Below, piece by piece: positions 23,005-31,697 of a stretch of 64,000 nt of DNA. Every line of letters begins with the position of its first letter. Position 1 is the stretch's first letter. The stretch is from Stutzerimonas stutzeri (GTDB lineage: Bacteria > Pseudomonadota > Gammaproteobacteria > Pseudomonadales > Pseudomonadaceae). The position numbers and the translations under genes are program-made. The stretch spans positions 23,445 through 87,444 of the forward strand of contig NZ_JAMOIE010000007.1 in assembly GCF_024448935.1 (NCBI RefSeq). Direction: 5' to 3'. The notes under the pieces are model-generated. The model ran no database searches, was not told the DNA's origin, and worked only from the letters and a program-made list of their open reading frames with translations.

Positions 23005-23055
23005 CCATCACGGTTCGCTTCGGTGCCTGGATTGCCAGACGGAGCCCTGGCCGGA

Positions 23056-23238
23056 TCAGCGTGGGCTCTGCTCGCTGAACAGCATCCCGCATGCCACCTG
23101 ATAAACCTGATTCCCACGTCTGATCGTCAGTGGCGCTCGTTCAGCAATCACCGCGCCGCTGTCGAGCATTCGTTCGATGTGGGTACGCTGGTATTGGGCG
23201 GCAAGGTAATCGTCTGCGGCCGCACCCACCTGAAGCAC
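23056..23238 (-). CDS. possible small hypothetical protein, 60 aa
   Basis: A short frame with a GTG start 10 bases after the stop of the ABC exporter gene and on the same strand, so it could be the last gene of that operon. The product (starting MLQVGAAADDYLAAQYQRTH) is soluble in look, with no recognised domain. No good ribosome site is visible. Support is only composition and position. Confidence 0.35.
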   Translation of the reverse strand: MLQVGAAADDYLAAQYQRTHIERMLDSGAVIAERAPLTIRRGNQVYQVACGMLFSEQSPR

Positions 23239-23248
23239 AGCAGGCCGT

Positions 23249-24964
23249 CTATTCGGGGCTAAACGCCCGCTCGGCGAGGCCTCGATCTACAGGCGCCAGC
23301 TTGCCATCGCGTAGGCGGAACACCTGATCGGCGACATTGACGAGTGCAGGTCTGTGGGACACCGCAATGATGGTGATAGCCGGCGTCAGTCGTCGAATGG
23401 TCTGACTGATAGCTTCCTCGGCTTCCGGATCGAGCGCACTGGTAGCTTCGTCCAGGATGAGGAACCGTGGACCATGAGCGAGCGCACGGGCGATGGCGAT
23501 CCGCTGCCGCTGGCCGCCCGAGAGCTTGCCGCCCCGCTCGCCAACGATGCTGTCCATACCGTCGGGCATCCGTTCGACGAACGCCCAGGCGCCGGCCTGC
23601 CGCAGAGCGGCCTCGGCCTGCTCCCGGGTCAGCGCCGGATCACCCAGGGTGACGTTGGCCAGCACGCTGTCATGCAGAAGAAGAGTGTCCTGTGGTACGT
23701 AGCCTATGAAGCGTCGCCAGAGTCGCCGGTCCAGCGTCTCTATCGGAACACCATCGACCAGAATCCTGCCAGCCTGGGGCGCCAGCAACAGGCTGAGCAG
23801 GTCGAGAATGGTGGTCTTGCCGGCGCCAGAAGGGCCAATCAGGCTGGTGAAAGTACCCACCTGAAGCCGAAGATCCACGGCATCCAGAACCAACCGGTCG
23901 CCATAGCCGAACGACACCCCCTCGAAAACGATCGCCTGTTCCAGTGTGGGCTTACGCTCGCCGCCGCGAGGCTCGGTATCAGCCGTCGCCGTTTCGATCG
24001 CGCCCTGCAGCGCCCAATAAGCCGCTTCCTGCGCGGCCATCCGATGGTAGCGCTGCTGGGCTTTGTGCAACAGACCAAGGACACGGACTACAAGGAAGAT
24101 CAACACCATTACCGATGCCAGCGGCAACTCGAATACGATCAGCCCGGCGTACAGGCCTCCGGCCGCCAGCATCGCCAGCATCGGTCCCTGCAGGGCCCGC
24201 AGGGTCTCCCGGCTCATCACCTCCCGTTCCATAGCGGTGTTGAGCTCCGCCGCCTCGCGACGCAGCAGGGAATCGGCAACATCCTCACGGGCCATGGCCT
24301 TGAGTGGCTTGACAGACCCCAGGGTATCGGTGAGGTGGACGAGCAGTTCGCGCATCAGTCGGGTCTGGCTTTTGCCTGCCTTGCGTGATGCCTTGACCAG
24401 CCGGCGCATGGCGACGAGCAGCAAGAGCCCCAGCATCAGTGAGATCAGCGTGGCCGGCCAGGATACGAAAAGCGCGATGACGGCATAGACCAGCGCCTGG
24501 ATGACCAGCGCCACCATGTTCGCCGCATGCTCGTAGCCCCTAGAGGCGCGGTAGGCTTCGGTAGCAACCGCGTTGGCCAGAGCCCCAGTGGGCTGGCGCA
24601 GGTAATATTCCCAGCGGCTGCCGAGCAAGGCACGGATCAGCGCCAGGCGCAGATCGGTGGCGACGCGCGCCACCGTGTAACCGACCTGGCGATTGCCAAG
24701 CAACACAAGGATACTGCTGACGGTCATTCCTGCCACGATGATGACCAGCATGGTGACTATGGTCGGCTCCAGGCCTACCGCATCCAGGACGCCGATCACC
24801 TTGAGCGAAAAGTCCGATTGGGCCTGGTCTCCCAAGGCGACCGACAGCAGCGGGAGCAGGGTGGTCAAGCCGACCCCCTCCGCCAGACCGGCAAGCAGCA
24901 GGCTGACCAGCATCAGGGTCGTGCGCGCCGGATAGGCGCGGCCGAAGGCGAAGAGCATGCGCAT
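23249..24964 (-). CDS. ABC exporter, fused permease-ATPase (candidate sphingolipid flippase)
   Basis: A 571-residue half-transporter of the type that works as a homodimer (MsbA-like). Five to six hydrophobic segments occupy residues 15-330; the ATPase domain follows with Walker A GPSGAGKTT near 376-384, signature LSGGQRQRIAIARAL near 480 and Walker B FLILDEATSALD near 500. The start at 24964 (MRMLFAFGRAYP) fits the exporter fold; the frame continues upstream into an implausible stretch. It is downstream of the serine palmitoyltransferase-like gene (106-base gap) in the same direction, so a role in flipping the product lipid is inferred from context, not from sequence. Confidence 0.88.
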   Translation of the reverse strand: MRMLFAFGRAYPARTTLMLVSLLLAGLAEGVGLTTLLPLLSVALGDQAQSDFSLKVIGVLDAVGLEPTIVTMLVIIVAGMTVSSILVLLGNRQVGYTVARVATDLRLALIRALLGSRWEYYLRQPTGALANAVATEAYRASRGYEHAANMVALVIQALVYAVIALFVSWPATLISLMLGLLLLVAMRRLVKASRKAGKSQTRLMRELLVHLTDTLGSVKPLKAMAREDVADSLLRREAAELNTAMEREVMSRETLRALQGPMLAMLAAGGLYAGLIVFELPLASVMVLIFLVVRVLGLLHKAQQRYHRMAAQEAAYWALQGAIETATADTEPRGGERKPTLEQAIVFEGVSFGYGDRLVLDAVDLRLQVGTFTSLIGPSGAGKTTILDLLSLLLAPQAGRILVDGVPIETLDRRLWRRFIGYVPQDTLLLHDSVLANVTLGDPALTREQAEAALRQAGAWAFVERMPDGMDSIVGERGGKLSGGQRQRIAIARALAHGPRFLILDEATSALDPEAEEAISQTIRRLTPAITIIAVSHRPALVNVADQVFRLRDGKLAPVDRGLAERAFSPE

Positions 24965-25070
24965 AGTTATGGCTCGTGACGTTCGGGTCGGACGGCACAG
25001 GCAGGCGGTACCGCCCCGCCAGCGTCTAGTGCGGCCGACATGCGTTGCATCAAGCTCCGAGTGGGCACCG

Positions 25071-26303
25071 TCAAGCCAGGCCGCCCGTCCGCACCAGATC
25101 ATCACCCGCCGCGGCAGTCCGCGGAAGACAATCGCGCAAGTGAGCGAATGCCTGGATGATCCGATCGATCTGCTCGCTGCTGTGGGCGGCGCTCACGCTG
25201 CAACGGACCAGCGCCTGACCGCCGGGCGTCGCCGGTGGCAGTACCAGATTTACGTACACCCCCAGCTCGATCAGGCGCTGCCAGAACGCCATCCCCTCGT
25301 GGGGGGACCCCAGCAACACGGCGACCACAGGGCTCGGCTCTGGTCCAGTGCGATAGCCAAGGGCATTCAGTTCCTGATACAGATGCCGTGCATTGGACCA
25401 CAAACGATCACGCAACTCGGGCTGGTTCTGCACGGCGCGCAGCGCAGCGCGCACCGATGCGATCGACGCAGGCGAAGACGACGCAGTGAAAATATAAGGC
25501 CGGCTCGCATAGCGCAGCAGCTCCATATCCGCGTGGCGACTCGCGGCAAAGCCGCCGATCGCACCGAGGCTCTTGCTGAACGTCCCGAGGACGATATCGA
25601 CGTCGCCCTCGACCCCCAGCTCCTCCGCAAGCCCGCGGCCGTTCGGCCCCAGTACGCCGACCGAATGTGCCTCGTCGACCAACAGGTATCCGCCTAGCCG
25701 GCGCTTCACCTCGACAATTTCCGCAAGCGGTGCCCGGTCGCCCAGCATACTGTAGATGCCCTCAACCACGATCAGCGCGCTGCGTGCCTGCTCCCGCAGG
25801 CGCAACATGCGTCTCTCGAGGTCCTTCGCATCGTTGTGCCGAAAACGAATGACCTGGGCGCCACCCAGCCTGCAGGCGTCATAGATGCTGGCGTGGCAGT
25901 CTGCATCGAGCAGAACGATGTCTGACGGACCCGCCAGGGTGCCGATAACCCCCAGGTTGGCGAGATAGCCGGTGGAATACACGATAACCGATTGGCGCTG
26001 CATGAACTCGGCGAGCTCGGCCTCCAACGCTATGTGGCTGCCGTAACTGCCGTTGGCCATCCGCGACCCTGTCGTGCCCGTGCCCTCCAGCGCCAGCGCC
26101 TGCTGCCCGGCCTGGATGCACCCGGGATCAAAAGTCAGCCCCAGGTAGTTGTTGGTGCCGGCGAGGACGACTTCTCGATCACCGATGCGGCCCAAGGTCG
26201 GAGAAAGAATCTCGTCGATGCGAGTACCGAAGGGGTTCAATCCGCTCTGCCCCAGCGCAGCCCGCTCCTGGGCCAGCTTGGTGAACTTATCGAACAGCGC
26301 CAT
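25071..26303 (-). CDS. spt: serine palmitoyltransferase-like alpha-oxoamine synthase
   Basis: A 410-residue PLP enzyme that would condense serine with an acyl-CoA or acyl-ACP to 3-ketosphinganine. The PLP lysine is in TFSKSLGAIGG (Lys244); DEAHSVGVLG carries the PLP-contacting Asp210 and His213; GTGTTGSRMANGS and DADCHASIYD are family motifs. It belongs to the same fold as BioF and Kbl, which are alternative names, but the neighbours decide: its own ACP is encoded immediately upstream with overlap, and a ceramide reductase-like SDR and a ceramide synthase-like protein are in the cluster, with no biotin gene in sight. Start 26303 has GGAG seven bases upstream; an ATG at 26309 is too close to it. 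Confidence 0.82.
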   Translation of the reverse strand: MALFDKFTKLAQERAALGQSGLNPFGTRIDEILSPTLGRIGDREVVLAGTNNYLGLTFDPGCIQAGQQALALEGTGTTGSRMANGSYGSHIALEAELAEFMQRQSVIVYSTGYLANLGVIGTLAGPSDIVLLDADCHASIYDACRLGGAQVIRFRHNDAKDLERRMLRLREQARSALIVVEGIYSMLGDRAPLAEIVEVKRRLGGYLLVDEAHSVGVLGPNGRGLAEELGVEGDVDIVLGTFSKSLGAIGGFAASRHADMELLRYASRPYIFTASSSPASIASVRAALRAVQNQPELRDRLWSNARHLYQELNALGYRTGPEPSPVVAVLLGSPHEGMAFWQRLIELGVYVNLVLPPATPGGQALVRCSVSAAHSSEQIDRIIQAFAHLRDCLPRTAAAGDDLVRTGGLA

Positions 26304-26550
26304 CTGCATGCTCCATCAGGGTAAAAACGGCTTGCGCCAGTTGGCCAGGCGTACGGACATCGGTCAGCACGTTGAGCGGTATCGAAATGTCGAACTCATC
26401 CTCGAGCTCCATCAGAAGGTCCATGACCTTGATGGAGTCCAGCCCAAGCTCATCGGCCAGCGCGACGTCCGCTCGAACCTCGGTCCCGGGCGGGGCGAGC
26501 CGACGGATCATGGAGAGGAGCCGTTCTAGTATTTGTTGCTCGGCAATCAT
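26287..26550 (-). CDS. dedicated acyl carrier protein
   Basis: An 87-residue ACP with the phosphopantetheine attachment motif ELGLDSIKVMDL (Ser39), acidic overall, four-helix length. The start at 26550 (MIAEQQILERLL) has a GAGAG site upstream. It overlaps the start of the serine palmitoyltransferase-like gene by 17 bases, meaning the two are coupled. In Caulobacter and other sphingolipid makers a dedicated ACP sits beside spt and carries the acyl chain. The fatty-acyl-AMP ligase in the same operon is the natural enzyme to load it. Confidence 0.9.
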   Translation of the reverse strand: MIAEQQILERLLSMIRRLAPPGTEVRADVALADELGLDSIKVMDLLMELEDEFDISIPLNVLTDVRTPGQLAQAVFTLMEHADGAVR

Positions 26551-26581
26551 CAGAAACTCTCGACTTTCATCAGTGGCTCTT

Positions 26582-27493
26582 TCAGAACAATCTTTCTTCA
26601 AGGGCCTTGTTCAGGGTTGTTCGCGGGCGCCATCCAAGCGCGTCTTGCGCTGGTTGGCTGTCGCAGGACCAATCAGGGTGGGCCAGTTCACCAACCTTAG
26701 ACAAAGTCAGCATGGGCGAGTAGCGGCCGATACGTGCCAGCGACATATTAATGCGCGCAATCGCCTTCAGTAGCCCGACGGGCACCGCGACGCAACGGAC
26801 CGGCCCATTGCGGGCCCGTGCTGCCATGGCCGCGATGGCACTCCAGTTATATCCGCCAAGGTGGCAATCATCCAACTCATAGGTGCCCGTCGGGGCTGGT
26901 GCGGCTTCGAGCCAGCACACCGCGGCCTCAGCCAGATCGTCCACGTGCAGGAAGCTGAGCCGGGCACTCGAACGGCCCAGCGGGAACAACCAGCCGCGCA
27001 GTAGCCATTCCAGCAGGGGGCGCACATCACGGTCACCCGGCCCGTACACGGCGGTAGGCCGGAAGATCGTCACGGCGATGTCGCCAGCGGCCTGCATTAC
27101 CTGCGTTTCGGCTTCACGCTTCGACATCGCGTACCACGAGAGCTGCGGGTGCCTGGCTGCCAGCGACGAGATGAGGAGAAACCGCTCGCACTGCCCACTA
27201 AGCCGTGCCGCCTCGATCATTCGCAGGCTGCCCTCGACATTGGTCCGCTGGAAATCCTCCTTTCGACTCCCACGCACCGCACCGGCACAATGTATGACCG
27301 AGTCAGCACCCGCGACCAGCGCAGCCAGCACAGTTCGGTCCTCCAGCCTGCCCACTACCCATTCGACGCCTTCAATCGGGCGCTGATGCTGGCGGCTCAA
27401 GGCGCGCACCCGGACGCCCGCGCGGACCAGTCGATCACGCAGCACAGTTCCGATAAATCCGGTCGCTCCGGTCAACGCCACGGTTCGCGACAT
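26582..27493 (-). CDS. NAD(P)-dependent extended SDR, CerR-like
   Basis: A 303-residue epimerase/dehydratase-family reductase. The Rossmann motif GATGFIG is at residues 8-14 and the catalytic YxxxK at Tyr121/Lys125 with Ser109/110 nearby; GDRDVRPLLEW and the rest fit extended SDRs. In Caulobacter CerR, an NAD-dependent epimerase/dehydratase-type protein, reduces the keto group of oxidised ceramide; the same role is proposed here from cluster context. It starts two bases after the fatty-acyl-AMP ligase stop and is followed closely by the ACP gene. A sugar epimerase function is less likely given the neighbours. Confidence 0.78.
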   Translation of the reverse strand: MSRTVALTGATGFIGTVLRDRLVRAGVRVRALSRQHQRPIEGVEWVVGRLEDRTVLAALVAGADSVIHCAGAVRGSRKEDFQRTNVEGSLRMIEAARLSGQCERFLLISSLAARHPQLSWYAMSKREAETQVMQAAGDIAVTIFRPTAVYGPGDRDVRPLLEWLLRGWLFPLGRSSARLSFLHVDDLAEAAVCWLEAAPAPTGTYELDDCHLGGYNWSAIAAMAARARNGPVRCVAVPVGLLKAIARINMSLARIGRYSPMLTLSKVGELAHPDWSCDSQPAQDALGWRPRTTLNKALEERLF

Positions 27494-27495
27494 GG

Positions 27496-29241
27496 TCAGG
27501 TGGCTGCCAGGCTCAGCCCAGGATCGGCTGGAATCTGCCGCAGGAAACGCTTCTTCGCTTCCGCGCGCGACGGCTTGCCTGACGATGTTCGCGGCAACGA
27601 ATGTGGCGGCACCAATTCGACCGTCGCCGCGATGCCGATTTCGGTGGTAATCAGACTAACCAAGGTACGGACCAGCAGATTGCGCTTCTCGGGCTCGGTC
27701 AGGCGGCACTGCACTTGCACCACCACCACAGGATCGGGATCTGCCGAAACGACAAACGCGATTGCATCTCCAGGGCGGATCTCCGGCCGCGACTCGACCA
27801 GATACTCGATATCCTGCGGCCAGATATTGCGCCCCCTGATGATGAGGACGTCCTTCTGACGGCCGGTAACGAACAACTCGCCATTGCTTAGATAACCCAG
27901 GTCGCCGGTGTCCAGCCAGCCATCAGCATCAATCACATGAGCGGTTGACAGCTGATTCCGGTAGTAGCCGGACATCACGCTAGGCCCTCGCACCACTACA
28001 CGGCCCACACGCCGCTCGGCTATTGCCTTCCCCTGTTGGTCACGAATCTGCAACTGGTGTCCGGGAAGGACTGGGCCGCAATTGACGAAGCTGCTCGCCT
28101 GTTCGTCGGAAGCCACGGACACCGCAACGGAACGAAGCTCTAGTGCCCGACGATCCACCACCTCCACCCGCACGCCGCTGTTCCTGCGACCGAAGGTGAC
28201 CCCAAGCGTGCTCTCCGCGAGCCCGTAGCAGGGAAGGAACGCCTTGCGATCGAAACCCGTCGGCGCAAACTGCTGGGCGAAGCGTTCCAGCACCTCGGCT
28301 CGAATGGGTTCTGCGCCGATGCCGGCGATACGCCAGCTGCTCAGGTTCAGTTGCTCGACATCGCTGGCTCGAGCCCTGCGCACGCAAATGTCATAGCCGA
28401 ACGGCGGAGCGAACGAGATGCTGCCACCATTTTGGTCGATCAAGTTCAGCCACTGCCTGGGGCGCATGGCAAAATCCTGGGTCCGCAAGTAGTCGACCGA
28501 AAGCTGCGATGCCATCGGGCCGAGAACGAATCCCACCAGGCCCATGTCGTGGTAGAACGGCAACCAGGATACGCAGCGGTCAAGCGGGGTCACGCCCAGA
28601 CCATGCCGGATCATCCCTTGCAGGTTGGCCATCACGGCCCGCTGCGTGACGACCACGCCGCGCGGGAAACGCGTGCTTCCAGATGTGTACTGCAAATAGG
28701 CGATATCCTCGGGGCATGAGGGGGGCAGCTCGATTTGCGGTACGGGTTGCGACCTGAGTTCGCTGACCGAGGCGATGAAGCCAAGACCTGCGGGCGCTGC
28801 CTCGCGGGCCAGGGCAAGGAGTTCCTTCGGTGCCAGGATAGCGCTCGGGGTGCAATCGGCCAGCATTCCGCGAAGCTTCTCTACGTATGGCGCGTGGTTG
28901 CCCAGCCCTGACGGAATCGGGAGCGGAACGGGCACAAGCCCAGCGTACTGACAGCCGAAAAATACCTCCATGAAGCCTGGCTCGGTGTCCGCGATCAGCG
29001 CCACTCTGTCGCCTCGCTGCAGGCCCAGCCCGCACAGTCGCCTGGCGATCGCCTGCGCCGTCCGCCGCAGGGTGGCGTATTGCACAACGGCAGTCAGGCG
29101 GCATCGACCGTCGTAGAAATTCAGGCCGGTTTGGCCAAGAGCAGCGTAATCGAGAGCTTCCGAGAGCGTTGGGAAATCCGCGAGCCGCTGGGGTAGCGCA
29201 TGCCTAGTACAAGTTGCAGACATATAAAGTTCAGCCATCAA
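27496..29241 (-). CDS. fatty-acyl-AMP ligase (FAAL)
   Basis: A 581-residue ANL-superfamily adenylating enzyme. The AMP-binding motif YTSGSTRFPRGVVV (residues 185-198) with the family's ST-R/P-G pattern is typical of FAALs rather than CoA ligases; WLPFYHDMGLVGFVLGPM, YGLAESTLGVTFG, DTGDLGYLSNGELFVTGR and a C-terminal SSGKPSRAEAKKRF lysine region follow. FAALs activate fatty acids as acyl-adenylates and pass them to ACPs, so this one would charge the ACP two genes downstream. The start is ATGATG at 29241 with AGGA upstream. It is the first gene of the minus-strand operon. Confidence 0.88.
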   Translation of the reverse strand: MMAELYMSATCTRHALPQRLADFPTLSEALDYAALGQTGLNFYDGRCRLTAVVQYATLRRTAQAIARRLCGLGLQRGDRVALIADTEPGFMEVFFGCQYAGLVPVPLPIPSGLGNHAPYVEKLRGMLADCTPSAILAPKELLALAREAAPAGLGFIASVSELRSQPVPQIELPPSCPEDIAYLQYTSGSTRFPRGVVVTQRAVMANLQGMIRHGLGVTPLDRCVSWLPFYHDMGLVGFVLGPMASQLSVDYLRTQDFAMRPRQWLNLIDQNGGSISFAPPFGYDICVRRARASDVEQLNLSSWRIAGIGAEPIRAEVLERFAQQFAPTGFDRKAFLPCYGLAESTLGVTFGRRNSGVRVEVVDRRALELRSVAVSVASDEQASSFVNCGPVLPGHQLQIRDQQGKAIAERRVGRVVVRGPSVMSGYYRNQLSTAHVIDADGWLDTGDLGYLSNGELFVTGRQKDVLIIRGRNIWPQDIEYLVESRPEIRPGDAIAFVVSADPDPVVVVQVQCRLTEPEKRNLLVRTLVSLITTEIGIAATVELVPPHSLPRTSSGKPSRAEAKKRFLRQIPADPGLSLAAT

Positions 29242-29666
29242 ACGGTCCTGATAAACGCAACGGCAACTCGGCAGCGCAATTGCCGGCAGACCCTTGGTCT
29301 CCGAAAATTGGAAACATGATCTATGAATAGAAACAGGCCATTAAGCCGGTTTAGCGGCTGAACAAGCGACCGACTCGAGCGTAGCGATCATATATCATAT
29401 GCGTAAGAAGCTAAACACGTCGACTGGCCAGGCAACCCGTTAGTTCCTTCGCCGACGCCCTCGCTGATCCTCGCAAGCTCGTGAAGCGGCGGCTCGCCGG
29501 CCGGCATGGTTGAGCCTAGACCGAAAGTGGCCATGCTTCCTATCATCGGGCCAAGAGTCGATTTCTCGCAAGCTCGTGAAGCGACGGCTCGCCGGCCGGC
29601 ATGCTGAGCCTAGACCGAAAGCGGTCATCCTTCCTATCATCGGGCCAAGAGTCCGGAGACCCGCCC
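29242..29666. promoter_or_regulatory. divergent control region of the sphingolipid-type island
   Basis: 425 bases between the divergent fatty-acyl-AMP ligase and ceramide synthase-like genes. The part next to the ligase is AT-rich (for example CATATATCATATGCGTAAG near 29390-29410) and is the likely promoter of the minus-strand operon. The part next to the ceramide synthase-like gene is two tandem-like copies of a long repeat, listed separately. I see no gene in it. Confidence 0.55.
29471..29653 (+). repeat. approximately 89-bp direct repeat, two copies
   Basis: Copy 1 (about 29471-29559) and copy 2 (29565-29653) begin CTCGCAAGCTCGTGAAGCG and end CCTATCATCGGGCCAAGAGTC, with only about six differences and one single-base indel between them; five bases separate them. 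Each contains the palindrome GCCGGCCGGC. Copy 2 ends 13 bases before the ATG of the ceramide synthase-like gene, so both copies are probably in its promoter or 5' leader. A recent tandem duplication is the simplest origin. Coordinates of copy 1 may be off by one base. Confidence 0.9.
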
Positions 29667-30818
29667 ATGGATAAACCCTCGAACGGAAACACGCCTGCCA
29701 CTATCGAACCGGTATCGGGCAAGAAGGCCCTGGACACTTTCATTCGTCTCCCGGGATTACTCTACCGAGACGACCCGCACTGGATCGAGCCGTTGCACTT
29801 CGAACGTAGCCTGCATCTGTCAAGCAAGAATCCCGTGTTCGACCACGTCGACTGGCAGGGCTGGATCGCCTGGATGCATGGCCGTCCTGTGGGCCGCATC
29901 ACAGCTCAGGTCGACCGTCTGCACCGCCAGTTGCACGGCGAAGACACTGGACACTTCGGCATGCTCGAGGCTATCGACGACCCCGCCGTATTCCAGGATT
30001 TGTTAGGCGCTGCCGAGAGCTGGCTCCGGCAGCGTGGCGCAACTCGCATCACGGGCCCCTTCAGCCTGACCATCAACGAGGAAAGCGGCCTGCTGGTAAA
30101 AGGGTTTGACAGCCCGCCCAGCGCAATGATGGGCCACGGCAAGCCCTACTATGACTCACGCATCGCCGCGCTTGGCTATTCACCGGCGACCGACCTGCTG
30201 GCGTACTGGATGCGTACCGACGAGGTCAGTTTCCCACCCGCGCTACGGCGCATGATGGACCGCTGGCACGGCCGGATACGCCTGCGCACGCTCGATCGCA
30301 GCCGGTTCCGCGAGGAAATGCAGCTGCTCAGGGAAATATTCAACGACGCCTGGTCAGCAAACTGGGGCTTCGTTCCCTTCACCGAAGAGGAATTCGAGGA
30401 GCTTGGCAACAACCTGAAGCTGCTGGTGCCGGAAGACCTGCTGTACATCGCCGAGGTCGACGGCGAGCCGAGCGCCTTCATCATTGCGCTCCCGAACCTG
30501 AACGAGCTGATCGCACCGATGCAGGGGCGCCTACTGCCCTTCGGCTGGCTGCAGTTGCTCTGGAAACTGAAAGTGCGCGGCGCGAAAAGCGCTCGCGTAC
30601 CGCTGATGGGAGTGCGCAAGGCGCACCAATTCAGCCGTCTCGGTCCAACCTTGGCGCTGTGCCTGATCGAAGCGCTCAGGGCGGCCTTCGTCAGGCGCGG
30701 AATAGAGGCGCTTGAAATGTCATGGATCCTCGAGGGCAACGCGGGTATGCGCAACATCCTCGAGCACATCGGTGCACACGAATACAAGCGTTATCGCCTC
30801 TACCAGAAGCGAATCTGA
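29667..30818 (+). CDS. bcerS: bacterial ceramide synthase-like N-acyltransferase
   Basis: A 383-residue GNAT-fold protein of the family to which the Caulobacter ceramide synthase belongs (often annotated only as hypothetical or N-acetyltransferase). Recognisable stretches are DPHWIEPLHFERSLHLSSKN, GPFSLTINEESGLLVKGFD, GHGKPYYDSRIAALGY, and near the C-terminus SWILEGNAGMRNILEHIGA. It would N-acylate the serine palmitoyltransferase product or its reduced form. The start at 29667 has GGAG seven bases upstream; an upstream ATG at 29601 lies inside the repeat and is unlikely. Assignment rests on remembered family appearance and cluster context, so the enzyme activity is inferred. Confidence 0.72.
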   Translation: MDKPSNGNTPATIEPVSGKKALDTFIRLPGLLYRDDPHWIEPLHFERSLHLSSKNPVFDHVDWQGWIAWMHGRPVGRITAQVDRLHRQLHGEDTGHFGMLEAIDDPAVFQDLLGAAESWLRQRGATRITGPFSLTINEESGLLVKGFDSPPSAMMGHGKPYYDSRIAALGYSPATDLLAYWMRTDEVSFPPALRRMMDRWHGRIRLRTLDRSRFREEMQLLREIFNDAWSANWGFVPFTEEEFEELGNNLKLLVPEDLLYIAEVDGEPSAFIIALPNLNELIAPMQGRLLPFGWLQLLWKLKVRGAKSARVPLMGVRKAHQFSRLGPTLALCLIEALRAAFVRRGIEALEMSWILEGNAGMRNILEHIGAHEYKRYRLYQKRI

Positions 30819-30852
30819 AGTTGACGTCCAGCGCGCGTATTGTGCGTTCCTC

Positions 30853-31692
30853 ATGCCACCGGGAATAGATGAATTGGAAGATGCTCGATACATTGCACTA
30901 GTGCTGGCGGCTGACAGGCACGCCGGCGACGAAGTCGCACGCGCCGCTGGCGTTCCCTGCAAGGCGCTGGCCCCGGTCGGCGGCGTCCCGATGATCCGTC
31001 GGGTCGTGGATGCATTGCAGGGCTCATCTCAGGTCAGCCGAACGATGCTGATTGGCCCGGACCGCGAACTGCTGCGCATGGACCCACTCATCGAGCAGGG
31101 ACTGATAACCGACATGCTCGGCTGGCAAGCGAACGCCAACTCGCCCAGCGCGAGCGCGCTGAATGCGCTGCAGAGCCTACCCAAGCAGCAGCCGGCTCTG
31201 GTCACCACCGCGGACCATGCGTTGCTCAGCACGGCCATGGTCGACTACTTCTTGCGCGAGGCTACCGCCAGCAATTGCGACTTCGTAGTGGCCGTCGCTC
31301 ATCTGGAGACCGTCCGGGCGCGCTTCCCCGATACGCGTCGCACGCCGGTACGCCTGCGAGGCGGGCCTTATTCGGGCTGCAACCTGTTCGCCTTCACCAC
31401 GGAACGGAGCCGCAGACTGGCCGATTTCTGGAAACGAATCGAACAGGAACGCAAGCACCCACGGCGCGTCATTTCCGGGGCACTTGGTCCCTTGGCGGTG
31501 ATTCGCTATCTGCTCGGCCGCCTGACGCTGGACCAGGCACTGGCCCGCCTGTCGCATCGACTCGACGTGAAGATAGGCGCGGTTGTCCTGCCGTTCGCCG
31601 AAGCGGCCATCGATGTCGACTCGCCGGCGGATCTGCAGCTGGTCGAGCGCATCGTGGCCGCGAGGGCCGCCTCAGATCCCACTACGGAGTAG
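30853..31692 (+). CDS. MobA-like NTP transferase domain protein
   Basis: A 279-residue glycosyltransferase-A-fold nucleotidyltransferase. The N-terminus reads YIALVLAADRHAGDEVARAA then KALAPVGGVPMIRRV, a relaxed form of the LAAG-x-G-x-R...K signature; the metal-binding TTADHAL motif follows at about residue 120. Such enzymes join a nucleotide to a phosphorylated sugar or alcohol, so it may make an activated headgroup. The start is placed at 30853, just after the ceramide synthase-like gene; it could be slightly earlier, as the frame is open into that gene. It is convergent with the LicC-like gene, five bases away. Confidence 0.75.
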   Translation: MPPGIDELEDARYIALVLAADRHAGDEVARAAGVPCKALAPVGGVPMIRRVVDALQGSSQVSRTMLIGPDRELLRMDPLIEQGLITDMLGWQANANSPSASALNALQSLPKQQPALVTTADHALLSTAMVDYFLREATASNCDFVVAVAHLETVRARFPDTRRTPVRLRGGPYSGCNLFAFTTERSRRLADFWKRIEQERKHPRRVISGALGPLAVIRYLLGRLTLDQALARLSHRLDVKIGAVVLPFAEAAIDVDSPADLQLVERIVAARAASDPTTE

Positions 31693-31697
31693 CCGCG

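Noticed and set aside
25071..26303. BioF or Kbl (biotin or threonine degradation)
   Set aside because: Same fold, but no biotin or tdh genes nearby; overlapping ACP and ceramide-type neighbours favour serine palmitoyltransferase. Phylogeny would settle it.
29471..29653. CRISPR array or insertion-sequence ends
   Set aside because: Only two long direct copies with a 5-base gap, no spacer pattern, no transposase, no terminal inverted repeats.
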